A DNA stretch of 64,000 bases from Asterella californica (GCA_036924285.1 JAYKYS010000005.1:6262001-6326000), one strand, 5' to 3'. Shown: positions 10,575 to 23,631, counted from the first letter of the stretch. Notes: a model not told the origin generated them from the sequence alone. Numbers and translations: made by a program.

Positions 10575-13020
10575 TCATGGATGATCAACAGAATCTCTTT
10601 CCTCCCAGCTCCTGAAGTCATATGTGAAGTTGCTCCACACTTTATCTAAAACAAAAGGACCAAAATAACTAAAAAGGAACTTCTTCATAGCCCTCTTGAA
10701 TCTAATAGCATCATACAACATTACCCAATTTCTGACTTGAAAAGGTTTTACCTCCCTCTTGCTCAATCGTTTGTCGTAACTCTTCTTTTGATACACCTGA
10801 GCTCGTTATCGAAGAGAGTCCTTCTCAAGAAGGGCGAGCCTTCTGACTGTGATGGACTTCTTGGAATAGAGATAGAGATTGAATAAGAAGACAAGAGCCA
10901 AGTTGGTTATCCACAACGGCCAAAAGTCTCTCACATATACCAAACTCGTCTGACAATCGATTACTACTCAACATAATCATTTCTCATTCATCAGAAGATC
11001 GATCCACCTTGAAACACAACAATAGAAGAAATATGAACTCTCAACACTTTATTTCCTTACTTGCAACAATTTCACAACTGAAATTTCTCAGAAATCCAAT
11101 CTTCTCAGTCCCGGTCTTCCTCCTCCACTCAAATAAATGTTCGTTGTTCGTTAGATTCACCTCAAACCAGTCTAGTGGATGAAATTTAGACCCCTAACTC
11201 TTTTTCCTCTCTCTACGACAGCCTCCTAACTGAAATCTTTTCAGAAATTTGATCCAATGACGATCAAAAGTCCTCCAGAGACTATCCACTTAATAAGACT
11301 GTCTTCTGTCCACTCTAAAGGTAGTTTTATCTCCAAACAGTATAATAGACGAAGATCAAGCTCTTAAACACTTGTCCCTCTCTATGTGGCAAACTCCCAA
11401 TTCAATTCTCTCAGAAATTTGATCTCCTCAACCTCAAGCTTCCTCCTGCGCTACTCGACGGCTCCTTCCTAGAAAAAAAAGTAGAATACTCCTCTTTCGC
11501 ACGACGTCGGCTATTTTGTTCAAAAATCTTAACACCCCTTCTAAGATAAGGTCCTTATAAGTAGACGTACTTATCAGGTAACCAGACCCCCTACTAAGCT
11601 AGGCCCTCTTTATTATTTACGTAACAATCAAGCAGACCCCTGCCAAGCTGAGCCCTTGATTAATAAAAGTTTCTCATGCTCTTGATGCCATCTTGATGGC
11701 ACCTTGGTTATAGTCAGAGACCATCCAATGTAGGCCGAAGTCCCAACACTTATGAGGCCACCTCACAAGATTTACAACCCCCCATATGCGCACCAGGTTC
11801 TCCCATGCTATAACTAGGGTGGCATGCGGAGGCTTAGGCCAAGAAGCTCATGATTAAGAGAGATATTGATCTCCCGCTCCTAGATATGTAAGACATGGTT
11901 GCATATCCAACATAGACTCTCTTCCAAGAGACCAACATGCCGACATAGAAAACACATGTCAGGAGGAATTGGTCCGGATATCACTTTTTTCCTAGGTGGG
12001 CGCTCTATCACCGAGATGGCCTCTGTTTCCGTTCAAAAAGCAAATACAGTTGGTACATGTTCCTAAATGAAATTATCTGTACAATCTTTACTAGCTTTTC
12101 TTACACCTACTTCTCTGTACAACTTTGTTTTTAGTGAATGAAGAGTCAAAACTATAGTACTCACTAACACTACGCACTCACACTGTCATATCATGAATTT
12201 GAGTCACGGTCAGAACCGACAGATTTCTCTCTTTCGCACTTTTCATAACTTAAGACTTGTACTAACTATTACCAAAGACGCTTTTTCTCGCAACGGAAGG
12301 CATGAAGTCGATTCTCTCAGCGAGCTCTGCATTCTTGAACTTTTTGCTCTCTTCAGGGTGATATTTCAACCCAAGCTAAGGGGAAGCTTGTCAAGCATAG
12401 CCCTAGCTTAGCTCCTGCCCAGCTTGATAAGCTAGGACGCAGCTTCTTGAACAAAAGCCAGTTGAGTGTCTTCTGAAGTTTCGTTTCATCATGTGAACTG
12501 CCACGCACTACGACATCATTCCATCTGGATCATTCTACCGATGGGATCTCTTTCAACTCCATGAGTTGCTCTCTTCTTGATCTGACGATGTCTTCTCTCC
12601 TCGACCTCTTCAACTTTCGTTGAATAGTTTGAAATGTCAAATTGGATCGACAACTTGGACTCTATTCCATAAACAAGTCAAAATGAAGAATACCCAATAG
12701 AAATCTTTGTTGTCATTCGATACTCTCATAAGATGGAATGTAGTCTCTTATCTCAAGTATGTTTCGTAATCTCAACACCAGCATCTTTGACGAGCATCAT
12801 ACAAAGTGTACGCAAAATCCAAGCTCTAACTGTAACCTAACTCTATAATCGATAAAGGGTGTAATTGTGGAGTAGGAGCATTAAATGATACTCATACTAG
12901 ATTACAAATCACACATCGTGTGACAAATTGCTGCACATTGATGTGCATACCACGCCACTAATACTGTCCTTGGAGTAAGTTATGTGTACGCTTCACTTCA
13001 AAATGTCTCAAATCCTGTCA
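10575..13020 (-). pseudogene. Ty3/Gypsy pol relic: integrase zinc-binding and C-terminal parts
   Basis: Integrase joins retroelement cDNA to the genome. On the minus strand near 13012-12890 a broken frame reads KRTHNLLQGQY, a stop, then WRGMHINVQQFVTRCVICN. This matches the HHCC zinc-binding domain of Gypsy integrases (yyWpgM..DV..yV..C..C). A following APTPQLHPLSI fits the usual pLqPLpi linker. At 10796-10575 the frame contains YDKRLSKREVKPFQVRNWV and KKFLFSYFGPFVLDKVWSN, matching the integrase C-terminal G-D-V..FG.f.i...v pattern. The core with the DDE residues is not recognisable. Many stops and an internal tandem repeat at 11070-11430 show it is dead. Confidence 0.65.
11070..11430. repeat. 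imperfect tandem repeat, units about 150-170 bp
   Basis: Units recur around AACTGAAATTTCTCAGAAAT (11077), AACTGAAATCTTTTCAGAAA (11228) and AATTCTCTCAGAAATTTGAT (11403). They share a following tract of CCTCC and CACTC blocks. The array lies inside the integrase relic and has no coding content that I recognise. Confidence 0.55.
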
Positions 13021-13029
13021 GAAGAGGCA

Positions 13030-14640
13030 TTACTGAGAACTGCAATGACTATTCGAAGAACTACTAGATAAGAAGATCAAGTGGAATCATTGTCTGTGCA
13101 TGCTTAGATCACGAAGAGCCAAGATAAGACTTTAGTTGAGGAGACGAAGAGACAAGATCAAGAAGATATTGGGAAAGAACTCTTTCAAAGAAATAAACTC
13201 GAGAGAAAAAGTTCTAACATGAAATTCAAGAATATGAGTTAAAGATCTACCGATGGAAAATGTTTATTCTCTATCGAAAGAGAAGAGAAAAGAACAATCA
13301 TAGGAGAAGGAAAAACCGGTTGCATACAAGTTATAATCGGATATCAAAGCTACTAAATATGTAAAAGAAGTTTTGGAGGAACTCATTTTGAAATGAAGGT
13401 CAAAATTTACATTAAAGAAAGTTCTGGGTATTGCGAAAAAAAGTTTCATGATGCTAGTATAAAATCATTAAAAAAACATCAAATAATGATTGTACTTTGC
13501 TACCTCTATGAAACTGTGAAGTCAGATCCAAATTCGGACAAAGTGTACAAATGTGTATTATTTTTCATATTTCATATTTCATACTACCGATGAATTCATA
13601 AAGTAAAACAAGTAAATATTTACTGTACTTATACTGTATTTATATGTGTTTTACTCTTTTTCTTAGTGTAGCTCAAACAATATTTCGTGTTTATGACAAG
13701 CAATGAAGTGATCTTCTAGTATCAACTATATCCAGAACCGCAATGCTCAGCTACATATAGGGAGTATATAACTATTTATTTAAGAATTAACCGTTAGATC
13801 ATCTTCAGATTTCACATGCAGCATTATACCCGTATTTAGCACGGAATCAATGGTTTTGATCTTTACTGCACGTTCTAACCGTGGTTAGGTTTTGCAAGTC
13901 ATAACCTGGTTGTCTCTGTGTTCAGCTTAAATAGTGCATTGTGGCATCGTCAAAGACAAGGATATGTCAGTCCGCAGTCCTTCACGCCGCTCGCACACTC
14001 CACTCAAGAATGCGCAGAATCGACGGTACACGGCGGCTTGGCTTGAGCTGGACGCTCATCCAACGGATTTCTGTCGCTCACTTTTCATGGACAGTGAGTG
14101 ACGTCAAGAGACTGTCTTTTGCAGGCAGCCAAAGCAGAACAAGACAATACCACTTCCATAGGGAGTCAAAGCGTGCGCCGGTTTGAGGAGGTTTTCTCTG
14201 GCAGGGCCCCTCCAAGCCACAGAATTAAGTCAACGGCAGTTGCCAGAGAAAGCCAGGAAAGGGGTTGACAAGAGACCTTTCCATGTGTGTTTGCTGAAAC
14301 TCCTGCTAGCAGCTCACTATATATATCTTTTGCTGTGGACTTCTTCCAGCTCCGTTCCGTTCTAACCCTGCCTGCCATATCAGAACACTACGGTAATATT
14401 GTACTGTAATAATAACAATGCTGGACAGTTCCCTTGATGCGCGTTGACATTTGTTCCGGTTTGGCTTGATCTGGATTCTGGACTCTCCTTTCCCTTTGCC
14501 GTATGGCCTGGTTGAAGTCCCGACCGACTTTAGTTATCTCTTCAGTGAGACCTCGTTTGTCGCTGCCGCAAAAATACCTCAGGCTGATGGACAAGATTTC
14601 ATAGATTCCCCCATCAATCTTGAGAGAAAAACACATAGTA
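13030..14640. other. intergenic; likely includes promoter of the receptor kinase
   Basis: No protein family or RNA gene is recognisable. Open frames at 13393-13593 and 13941-14186 have no motif. The GC content rises from about 13930, so the 5' regulatory region of the gene starting at 14817 probably begins there. A TATATATATC stretch near 14318 is a possible but unproven TATA element. Confidence 0.4.
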
Positions 14641-14663
14641 TCTTTTATTCGTGTGAATGTTTT

Positions 14664-14686
14664 GTGTGTGTGTGTGTGTGTGTGTG

Positions 14687-14740
<54 letters not shown>
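14664..14740. repeat. compound (TG)n(GA)n microsatellite
   Basis: An alternating TG run at about 14662-14688 passes into an uninterrupted GA run at about 14690-14740. It ends about 75 bp before the receptor kinase start codon, so it probably lies in the 5' leader or core promoter. Long open frames through it on both strands are artefacts of the dinucleotide repeat. Confidence 0.9.
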
Positions 14741-14741
<1 letters not shown>

Positions 14742-14816
14742 GGTGACGATGAAGCAGAATTGATAGACCACAAATCTGTGCAGAAGCTGCGGGTCGAAAG
14801 CAGAAAGAGAACCATC

Positions 14817-17800
14817 ATGTGGGGAAGAGGCCGGAGCAATGGGCTTCTGTGCGTTGTTCTCTTCTTCTCCACGGGATTCCTGCTGCGAGCTAGAGCCCAG
14901 GCAGGTATGTTGTTCCTTAGTACTCGTCGAAAACGGTGCAGTTTATCCCGCAAAAGAGGCTCCAGCAGTCCGTAGGTTAAACTTCCATAAGCATATATAG
15001 GAAGGAGAATCCATCCGAGAAGAATTAATGAATCATCAATCATTCATATTCAATCATGATATCACAAAGTAGACGTGAGCAACTCAGCTGCTTCACAGCT
15101 CACTTGGAATGATGAGCATGAATGACGTTCCAGACTTCCTTTAGATAGTAGGTGAGATGGTTTTGGAGATCTAACCTACATGAGTCGCTGTGCTGTCGGG
15201 TGCGGGTGCGCATCATGATAACCTTGCAGGATTTATCAGCATCGACTGTGGCTCCAGAGTTAATTATACCGATTCTCTAGGAATTGAATGGTCTGCCGAT
15301 GGAGGATACACTTCGACGGGAGAGAATGCAGTGATAGATATCACGAATGCCAAGCTCGGTCCAGACGCGGAGCAGAATGGTCCCAAGCTGCAGACGCTGA
15401 GATACTTTCCGGGTCCCGCTAGTAAGAATTGCTATACTCTCAATGTAGTGGCTTCGGAGAAGCAGCTAGTCCGGCTAACGTTTCTCGGTGGGGACTTCAT
15501 CTCGGGACTTGCGGAACCTGCTGCATTTTCCGTGTCTCTTGGAAACGCTTACTGGCAGGACATCCAAGTCACTGATCCTTGGACGCCCATCGTCAGGGAG
15601 GCCACCTTCGCCCCTCCGGAAGCACAGTTTCCCATCTGCTTCCAGCGCGGTTCCAGCGGCTTTCCGTTTATCAACTCGCTCGAGATCCGCCCTCTTCCCC
15701 TCACCTCGTATCAGCTCATTGTGTCGACTTTCATTTACACCAATATTTTCCGCCTGGATTGCGGGCTACAGTCCGGAAGTCCCAGTTCGAGGTCTGACTT
15801 CTGACCCTCCTAGAAGTGCCATTCCCTTCTCTTTGTTTCTTTATCTCAATTTGTCTGTCTGCCGGTCAGTTGTCTGCACAGACGCATCGAAATCATCATC
15901 CGTTTATTTAGTGAGCCACAGCGAGCTCCATTTAATAATTGCGAATCTACAGGGAATTCCATATAATATATCTGTGATTGCACGATTGAATTATATAACA
16001 TCTTTCATGGAACAACTAGATCATTTGTGTCTGATCGATGATTATATTCATGCCTGGAAGACAAAAGGGAGGGACCGACCAGATTTTCGCCTTGTCTCAT
16101 GCTCATACTGCATACATACAATACTATCATATCATGGAGGTTACTCCCACTTGTCGAATAAGAAGACTATTATTACCGCATCAATTCGTTCGCAAGAAGA
16201 GAAGAAAGAGAGAGATTTCAGACTGTGAGTATATAGCATACCGATTTCTCAGCCCAGCGTCTCATTTTCTGCGTTGGAGGTCGTTGAATTAACTATGGAA
16301 GCGCACTCAGTAACTCCACATCAGTCTGTCCTCGTTTCCCCATTAGCTTGGTTGTTATGCAAACCTTGCAGCAGAAGAATTCTTCAGGAACCGAAGGGGA
16401 TCAGATTGCTGCGTATCCTCGGGACTCCATGCTGAGTGGCTAAGGGTAATGATGGTGCCGACAGGTACCCGGACGATCCGCTGGACCGGATTTGGGCAGC
16501 TGATCCCCAGAACATTTCGATTCCGAGCTTCACGAACAAGAGCGCGACGGTGGACGAATCAGGAGCAGCCAATGAGCCACCGCTTGCGGTTCTTCGATCG
16601 GCTTGGAACGCCAGCAGAATTTCCTTCTCGTGGCCGCTTCCTCCGACCTTGAGGTCCGAGAGCTTCTTGTTGTACGTCGTGCTGTATTTCGTGGAGATCG
16701 CCGGCCTGAAACGCACCGACGCGCGGGAACTCGATGTTTCCGTCGACGGCTCGTCGCTCGTGGATCCCTTTAGCCTCAGTGGCTCGGCCTATCAAGCCTG
16801 GAGTTTCCGTCTTAAAGATTCTTCCTCCACCAACGTGACAATCGTTCCAACCGGAAATTCGACTGTATCGGCGGCACTCCTGAATGCCGCGGAGCTGTAC
16901 CGCGTTCAAATATACAATGACACGCTGGCTACGCCTGCCACTGACGGTACTTCTTTCTGGACACTTCCTCTTCCGGTCAATTTTGTTCTCTTATTCTGGT
17001 CTGGTGCACGATCATATTTCTTGCTTCGATCGCAGTCTTCTTGTGTGGTCTTGTCGTGATTACTGACAGTTGGATGTTGAACTTGCAATGTGTTGGTCTC
17101 TAATGACTACTACTTTGCTACTTGGTGCGATCGATGATCAGTGACTGCCGTCGAAGCGATCAAAGAGCACTTCAATCTGACCCAATGGCAGGGTGAGCCT
17201 TGCTTAGTTTGGCCATACGACTGGCTCAAGTGCAGCGATCCGGCCAGCACGGGGAAAGCTACGGTTGACATCATTGAACTGTGAGTGAGTGTATGACCTT
17301 TTTCTCTGTTGATCATTTTAGAGTTCGTCCGTTGTCCAACTTGTCTCTGTCTGTGTTTCCTCGTATATGTAGTAAATATATATCCTGCACTGCTATTTTG
17401 TTGGTTGGGTGTCCAGGAATCTGTCAGACTTCAATCTTACCGGCACCATTCCAGGAGAGATTGGGAATCTCGTTGAACTTGAGGAGCTGTAAGCCCGCTG
17501 CTAACAGCTTTCGTTTTCCTTTGATCACTGGATTTGCTTCTAGTTGATCTTCAGTTCTTTTGTGCATTTGATGCTACAGTTGTTCCCTTCTGACAGTAAT
17601 GTGTTTGAGATCAGGGCACTGAATAACAACAACCTCAGTGGAAGCATACCGGACTTCTCGGCTCTGACCGAACTTCAGTACTTGTAAGTAAACGTCAAGC
17701 CTCCCACACTTGGACAAGTTAGAAGGGCAAGCCATCTCCCTGAGAAAGCTGTTAATTATCAGATGCTACTAGTGAAGTAGAACGAGTAGGACACAGCTGC

Positions 17801-20800
17801 TAAAGAACTTATGATGGTGTTTATTGGGGAAGTAAGCTCGACCCTACCAAGGCTAATTCATATGAGTTCTATGTAGGTACTGCCTTGGTAAGCGCGAAGC
17901 TTAAAGCTTAAAGGTTAAAGGTGACCTTTAAGCTTCGCGCAGGCTAGGGGCTCGTGAATCTCTACTAAGCGCATATATTAGAGCTGGTCTTTCAACTCAA
18001 AACTGGTCCGAGGCAGTTATTCGTGTCGGTTTAACAGTCTCTTGTGCCTTGTATCTGATGACCAACCGACGAATGGACTGCAGGCGATTGCAGAACAATA
18101 AGTTGAGCGGGCCAATTCCGGAGTTCTTGGGTTCCTTACCGCTTACTGTGTTGTAAGCAAGCATTCTCCTGCCTGCCTGCCTGCCTGAAGCTATGATGGA
18201 ACCGTCTGAAGTCATGACCGCAGAGAGAGGTGATATTTATGCTCTCTGGATGATGTCTCTCTGCTTTTGACTCATGGAATGGAGCCGTTTCCTTCTGTTT
18301 TGTGGAATTTATCAGGACCCTGGACAACAATCTGTTCGAGGGAGGAGTGCCGTCAGGTCTTCAAGAGAAGATTGACTCCGGACTGCTCACTTTCTCGTAC
18401 GCATCATGATACTCATTGTCGTCTTACTTTCACGTCATTGCATGGAAGTCGTGAGCTGAGCTCTTAAAGATTACGCAGAAAGTTCGTGGAGGCATTTTCC
18501 GGCCATCTGGAGGATTCTCAAGACCTCAGAGCTGTTAATTGAACCTAAATTTGAAGAAAACCTTTTCTGATGAATATGGAATCTTCCTTTTGTGCAGGGC
18601 TAGCAATAATCCCTACCTGTGCTTTGGGGGAAACCTCTGCTTACAACCTCCAAGTTCGGCACCATCTTCTCCACCTGACAGTGATGAGAAGAACAGCTCA
18701 AGTGTTGTAGTTATAATCGGTGCTGTGGCAGGAGGCGTGGTCGTGCTATTGCTTCTAGGGCTTTTGATTCTTCTGTATTGCAAATGCTTCAGAAAACCGA
18801 CTCCCAAGCCTGGTTCGTAACAACTCCCAGTTCAATCTATATCCTTGAACCTTTGATTTCTAAGACAATACTTACAATCGAAAGCTGCTGTTGTTTCAGC
18901 AGAAGCACATGTAGTAGTAGCAGCAGGAGGAGGAGAAGCAGAGGCAGCTAGAGGCCGCCTAGTTAATCCGAATCAGCTGAAATCTTTCTCGTGGGCGGAG
19001 GTGACGACTGCCACGAGGAATTTCTCCAAGGTGCTAGGTAGAGGTGGCTATGGAGATGTATATTACGGGGAACTACCGGATGGTCACAAGGTGGCTGTGA
19101 AAGTGAACAAAGGAAACACGGTACCTGGTCAAGAGCAGTTCTTGAACGAGGTATTCCGTCCCTCCAGATGCCCATTCTCGGCAACTGCTGCAGTTCACGC
19201 ATACTAATCACCTCCGTGCTGAACTTTCCAAGCTCCTAAACATGAATTTCTAATATTCACACTCACTTCTGGAGTCGAGAAAACAGATGTTAGTGCTTTC
19301 TTTCCTTACCACGTATTCGTTCATTCACTCACTCACTCCCTCCGGTCCATGGCTGGCTTGACCAGGTATCACTGCTGTCAAGAGTCCACCACAGACATCT
19401 TGTGTCTTTTGTGGGCTACAGCAATGAAGGAAACCATGAAGTTCTGATATACGATTACATGGCTCAAGGAACTTTGGAGGACCACCTAACTGGTACAATT
19501 ATCGCCGTCCATCACCTCGTGCTCTTCTGAATGTCTAGTAAGTTCCAAGGAAGTGCCTGAAAGACTCGAGCATTTTGAGCACAACCTCGCTCACACAGGA
19601 GTGACTCCCTTAGAGTCACTTACTTTTTGTTTCGTAGACAATGAATAGTTCATCATTCGTTCACTTTACTTGCACTACATTAAAGGGAAGCTAAAGAATA
19701 TAACAGTTTTATAAATTAATCTTGACCATGTTTTGGCAGGAATGAGGAACACAAACAGGGGTCCGCTTGACTGGAAAACGCGCCTGAGCATTGTCCTCCA
19801 GACCTGCAAAGGTGATCCTTCTGTTATGAGATTAAAACAGCACATTGAATAGACCAGCCAGCAGCCACGCAAGGTTGTGGTTCTAAGCAGCAAATTACTT
19901 TGATCAAAGGACTCTTCCTCCTCTAACCCGCTCTAGGCGTTTCGTCCCTTCCATTCATGGTACTCCAGGACTCGAGTACCTACACAATTCTTGTTCTCCG
20001 CCCATCATTCATCGGGACATTAAGACAGCCAACATACTTCTGACTGATCACCTAGCTGCCAAAGTTTCCGATTTCGGCATCTCTAAGCCTACTAGGGAAG
20101 AAGACAGGACCCGCGGAGTTACAACCGACGTGAAGGGTACCTTTGGCTACCTCGATCCAGAGTAAGAAACACCCCAGACTCTGCTGTTGTTTGTGTGTGT
20201 GTGTCTTTCAAACCAAGAGAAATGGTTACCTGTTGGCATAGCAGCGAGTATGACACTTTGTCTGGATCTCTTTCATCCACAGATACTTCAGAGAACATCG
20301 CCTGACCCTGAAAAGCGACGTCTACAGCTTTGGAGTTGTGTTGCTTGAAGTGATCACAGGGAAGCCTCCAACCACGGTTCATTTTCCAAATAGCCGAGCT
20401 TCTAATCTTCTGGAATGGGTGAGCGCACGAACTGGAGAACAGAAAGCTAATGGTCTTAATATAGTAGTCCTGCTGTGAACCTTGACTTTGCACTAGCTGT
20501 ATACACTTTTGACCTCGCACCAGACTACCCTCCTGTCTCGGAACTTGTCAGTCGCTCATCCATTAACAGACTTATCGAGCTGGCTTTGCAAGTCTAGTCT
20601 CAGATCTGATGCCAAAGAACTCACGGTTATACGTTTCATGTAGGTTCAAAGTAATATCCGGGATGGCAACATTGGAGCTATTACGGATCCCGCATTGGGT
20701 TCGGACTACAACGCAGAAACAGTGTGGAAAGTTATCGAGCTGGCTCTATGGTGTCTACAACCGACCTGGTCTGACAGGCCTGATATGGCGCGCGTTCTTC

Positions 20801-21006
20801 AAGAGTTGATGGGGGCCATGGAGCATGAAAACCGTCCAACCACTGTGAACGTTACGTTCCCTTCTCCCTCCAACCTTCCTCCTTCAGCCCACGATCAGTA
20901 CCAGCGAGTTCACGAGACACCCAGGAGTGCTTCTCGAGGTGATTCCTCCAGATATTCTCTAGAGAGTATCGCCACATTCTCCACTTCCACCATAACGGGA
21001 AGGTAG
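14817..21006 (+). CDS. malectin-like domain LRR receptor kinase, 15 exons, apparently intact
   Basis: A plasma-membrane receptor kinase of the malectin-like/LRR type (LRR-I relatives, used in immunity or symbiosis in other plants). Exons: 14817-14904, 15230-15720, 16445-16946, 17142-17280, 17417-17488, 17615-17683, 18084-18152, 18316-18396, 18598-18812, 18900-19150, 19366-19492, 19740-19811, 19969-20161, 20283-20418, 20644-21006. Phases agree throughout, giving 955 aa. Signal peptide about 1-29. Malectin-like domain about 30-360 (starts FISIDCGS; has [11 protein letters not shown]). Three to four LRRs follow, encoded by 69-81 nt phase-2 exons. A transmembrane helix lies near 537-560. The kinase has [12 protein letters not shown] (K643), [11 protein letters not shown] (D742), SDFG (D760) and GTFGYLDPE, so it looks active and of the RD class. 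The exon 2/3 junction (15720/16445) is the weakest: it is in phase, but the domain is short there, and reading further upstream meets TGA at 16433. Confidence 0.88.
17892..17940. repeat. perfect 15-bp hairpin in an intron
   Basis: Arms 17892-17906 (GCGCGAAGCTTAAAG) and 17926-17940 (CTTTAAGCTTCGCGC) are perfect reverse complements, with a 19-nt loop containing further TTAAAG copies. It lies in the intron between the second and third LRR exons of the receptor kinase. Confidence 0.85.
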
Positions 21007-22394
21007 AGCAGGAGGCTTTTTATACCACTTCCTCGTCGTCTCCTCGATACGCTGGGAGTACCGCAGCCCAGAAGGCCACTGGGCAATCACATAACCTTAT
21101 CAGCTCTTAAGGCTGAATGTGTCGTTTTGCCTAAACTTTAAGCAGCATATACATCTGAGTCCATATTATACGAACATACGATCGCGGTCAACTCGTCAGC
21201 TTCGAAGAGTGATTGTGACACTGTGCCCTAAATCTCGAGCAGCCAGCCTTGTATAGACAACCGAGTGCAACCCTTAGGATTTTAGGAGGAATTCCTTTCC
21301 ATCAGTGAAATACTAGGGTTGTAAGTTTTGACTTCATAGTTTAGGATCGTCCGCTGCAAGCAGACCAATTTCCAACGCTCAGCGGCCTGCGATTTCCAAG
21401 ATTGTTGGTCACAGCCAAGAACTTCCACACATGGTGAGAGTTCCAAAGCTGGCATGGAGACTGATGTTGTACATTCGATTTGTTGCTAGAACTCCGACGA
21501 CTGCAGGACTGCGAACTGGTCACCAACGGAACTGTACTTTAACGTGTCAAGAGGATTAAGGAAACGACCAAATATACTCAAGCCGTGGAGAATCCAAAGC
21601 TTTCACAATGTTGTAATGCATTTGCATAGCTTACAGTCGATTTCGAAGGAATAAGTTCAGGTAGAGAGAAACCTTTTTGTCGTTGAACTAGACGTGGAGA
21701 CAGTCTAGTTTTGGAGTGAAATGCAATATCGGATCAGTGAACATATGCAACTTCCATCCCAGGAAAAACTTCTTTTCAGGAAGCAGCGTGTGTAGGAGTT
21801 ACTTCTTTCCAACTCTAGTCTCACTACCTCCCAGTACTTACCGAGTAGATTACTGAAGTTCTCTACTCGAGCCGAATGCATATTCTCCGCAATAATATTG
21901 CATGAGCAGACACTCGTTAAAAGTGGGGTAGAGTATACCGGAGCATGCATCAGCATTGATTGATGGATGAAGAAAGAAGTGCAAATCTGTTAAAAAAAGG
22001 AGCACCTCCGGAGGAATCACCCGCCAAGGTCTTGAGCTGCTCGCAAGAAACAACCGCAAAGGTATGGAAGTCGTAACTTCTTCCTGTGGGTCTAAAATCT
22101 TTTGAAAAAGTTCCAATTTTGACACCTTTATTAAACCACAAGTACCAATAAGGGCTCCAGAATCCAGAGTCTCTCTTTCTAGAGGTTCAGTTATTATAGA
22201 AGCGAAGTGAAGATGAAAGGGTTTAATTGCTATGCGTTTTTCGCATAGTTTACTATCAGTTTTTGAGTTTTTGTAAAACCTAAAATATAGGGACTTTTTT
22301 CCATCCTTGGATTGACATCATCGTGAGACGATAGAGTGTGTACGTGAAAGAACGATTGAATCCTCCGGAAACGGTTGAATCCTCGTGAGCATCC
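21007..22394. other. 3' flank of receptor kinase; no gene recognised
   Basis: Contains the presumed 3' UTR of the receptor kinase. Minus-strand open frames at 21705-22141 show no family motif. The lectin receptor kinase debris begins just to the right. Confidence 0.4.
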
Positions 22395-22620
22395 ACCAAA
22401 CCCCACGAACTCACCCAGTCTTGCATTCAACCCAATGTCCAGCATAACGTTGGACGATTTCACACCCTGTGCACCACACGCTGCTCCCAGGTGCAAGTAT
22501 TGCAACACTGTTGCCATTACGGTAATGATTTTGACTCTCTGCTCCTAGGACATAACCGGAGCGGAAACAGAGCCTGGTCGAGAGTGTCATTGGGCATGTA
22601 CTCGCGCGCCAGCAGCGGTT
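22395..22620 (-). pseudogene. L-type lectin receptor kinase fragment (kinase domain only)
   Basis: On the minus strand from about 22605 a frame reads LAREYMPNDTLDQALF, matching the hinge of lectin receptor kinases (LVYEYMPNGSLD..LF). Further on, one frame gives ATVLQYLHL and then VKSSNVMLD and NARLGEF. A second frame supplies WEQRVVHR, the segment leading to the catalytic loop. The two frames alternate, so at least two frameshifts are present, and the catalytic Asp codon of HRD is lost. Only this part of the kinase domain is visible; no lectin or transmembrane part was found. This is the first and only minus-strand piece of the gene-fragment mosaic. Confidence 0.6.
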
Positions 22621-22787
22621 CTCTTATTAGCGGTTTCGAAGTCACAAGCCTGCTGGAATGCAATTTGACTCGATCTCTCGCGCAGGACACAACGATACAG
22701 CGAGGAGACTGTTGAAGTTCGATGTTGTGTCGGCACAGAACTCGTCGTAGCGAACTCGTCTAGCAGATCTGGAAGACTACCTGCAAC

Positions 22788-23078
22788 GTGACCCTCTCCA
22801 GAGAAAAGCTCTATTTACTGTATCGGGATGAGATGGATATCGTGGTGGGTCGAGACATAAAGTATGGAATTAACTCCCGACTACGACTTCGTGGACTTTC
22901 ACGAATATATGAAATGGAAATAGAGGGTTCAGGATTGCGGTGCTTGTACGAGTGCAAATTACAAGGCGCTATCCTCTGGAGAAGCAATACATTACCCCAA
23001 TATCCTGGCTCGGGCGAGAGAAAGACAAAAGCTGCAAAAAAGCTCGAGAAAGAGCTACGGTTTGTTCGTCGGTATTGA
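22788..23078 (+). other. unassigned open frame, 96 codons
   Basis: An open frame starts MTLSREKLYLLYRDEMDI and ends in a Lys/Arg-rich tail (KTKAAKKLEKELRFVRRY). I do not recognise it. It precedes the oxidoreductase exons on the same strand by about 40 bp. It could be another captured piece or chance. Confidence 0.2.
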
Positions 23079-23115
23079 TGCGTGAATCATTGACTCATTT
23101 TACGCGTGAATTCAG

Positions 23116-23631
23116 ATAAAAGTTGGAAACGTCAAACCAGCATTTTTGGCTATTGCTTCTCCACCAGCATTAGCACAAAAGGAGGGAAGGCTGGAATTTT
23201 TGATAAAGGACGTGGAGGGTAGTACTGCAAATTTAATTTGTAGTCTAAGAAAGGACGACAAGGTTGAACTACGCCAGGTTATGGGTAATGGCTTCCCAAC
23301 AGAGCGAATCATGCCTGCAGAGGAGTACAAGACTGTTTTGCTTTTTGCTACTGGTTCTGGCATCAGGTTCCTCACGTGCCCGAACAGTTTGTCTGCAGTT
23401 TTTCTTCACATCTTCGTGCACGGTGACAATTCTCAAGTTTTATGTCTGGAATTTCAGTTGGAAGTTGTAAGAAAAAGCTGGAGAGCTGTATAGCTGTTTC
23501 TCAATAAAGTATCCGGGATGGTGTAGGACAGTCCAGTTTGGTCACTGATTGAAGCCAGTTTTGAAGCAAACAAGAGAAGCGATGTCAGAATTTACCACGG
23601 TGCCAGAAACCTCGAGAGGATGGCATATCAG
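23116..23631 (+). pseudogene. fragment of a pKIWI502-like FAD/NAD(P) oxidoreductase, two exons
   Basis: The intact plant family is a ferredoxin-NADP-reductase-like chloroplast protein known as fruit protein pKIWI502. Exon 23116-23366 follows TTCAG and starts IKVGNVKPAFLAIASPP, the conserved segment after the FAD-binding barrel. It contains LLFATGSGI, the nucleotide-binding motif. Exon 23532-23631 is spliced in phase (GTTCCT donor, GGACAG acceptor) and reads SLIEASFEANKRSDV then YHGARNLERMAYQ, followed by a GT donor. The N-terminal exons and the C-terminal part are absent, so only the middle of the protein is present. No stop occurs inside the two exons. It lies between two other unrelated gene pieces. 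Confidence 0.65.

Noticed and set aside
14388..15043. Open frames of 127-174 codons on both strands
   Set aside because: They are kept open by the TG/GA dinucleotide repeat and encode simple Ser-Leu, His-Thr or Arg-Glu runs.
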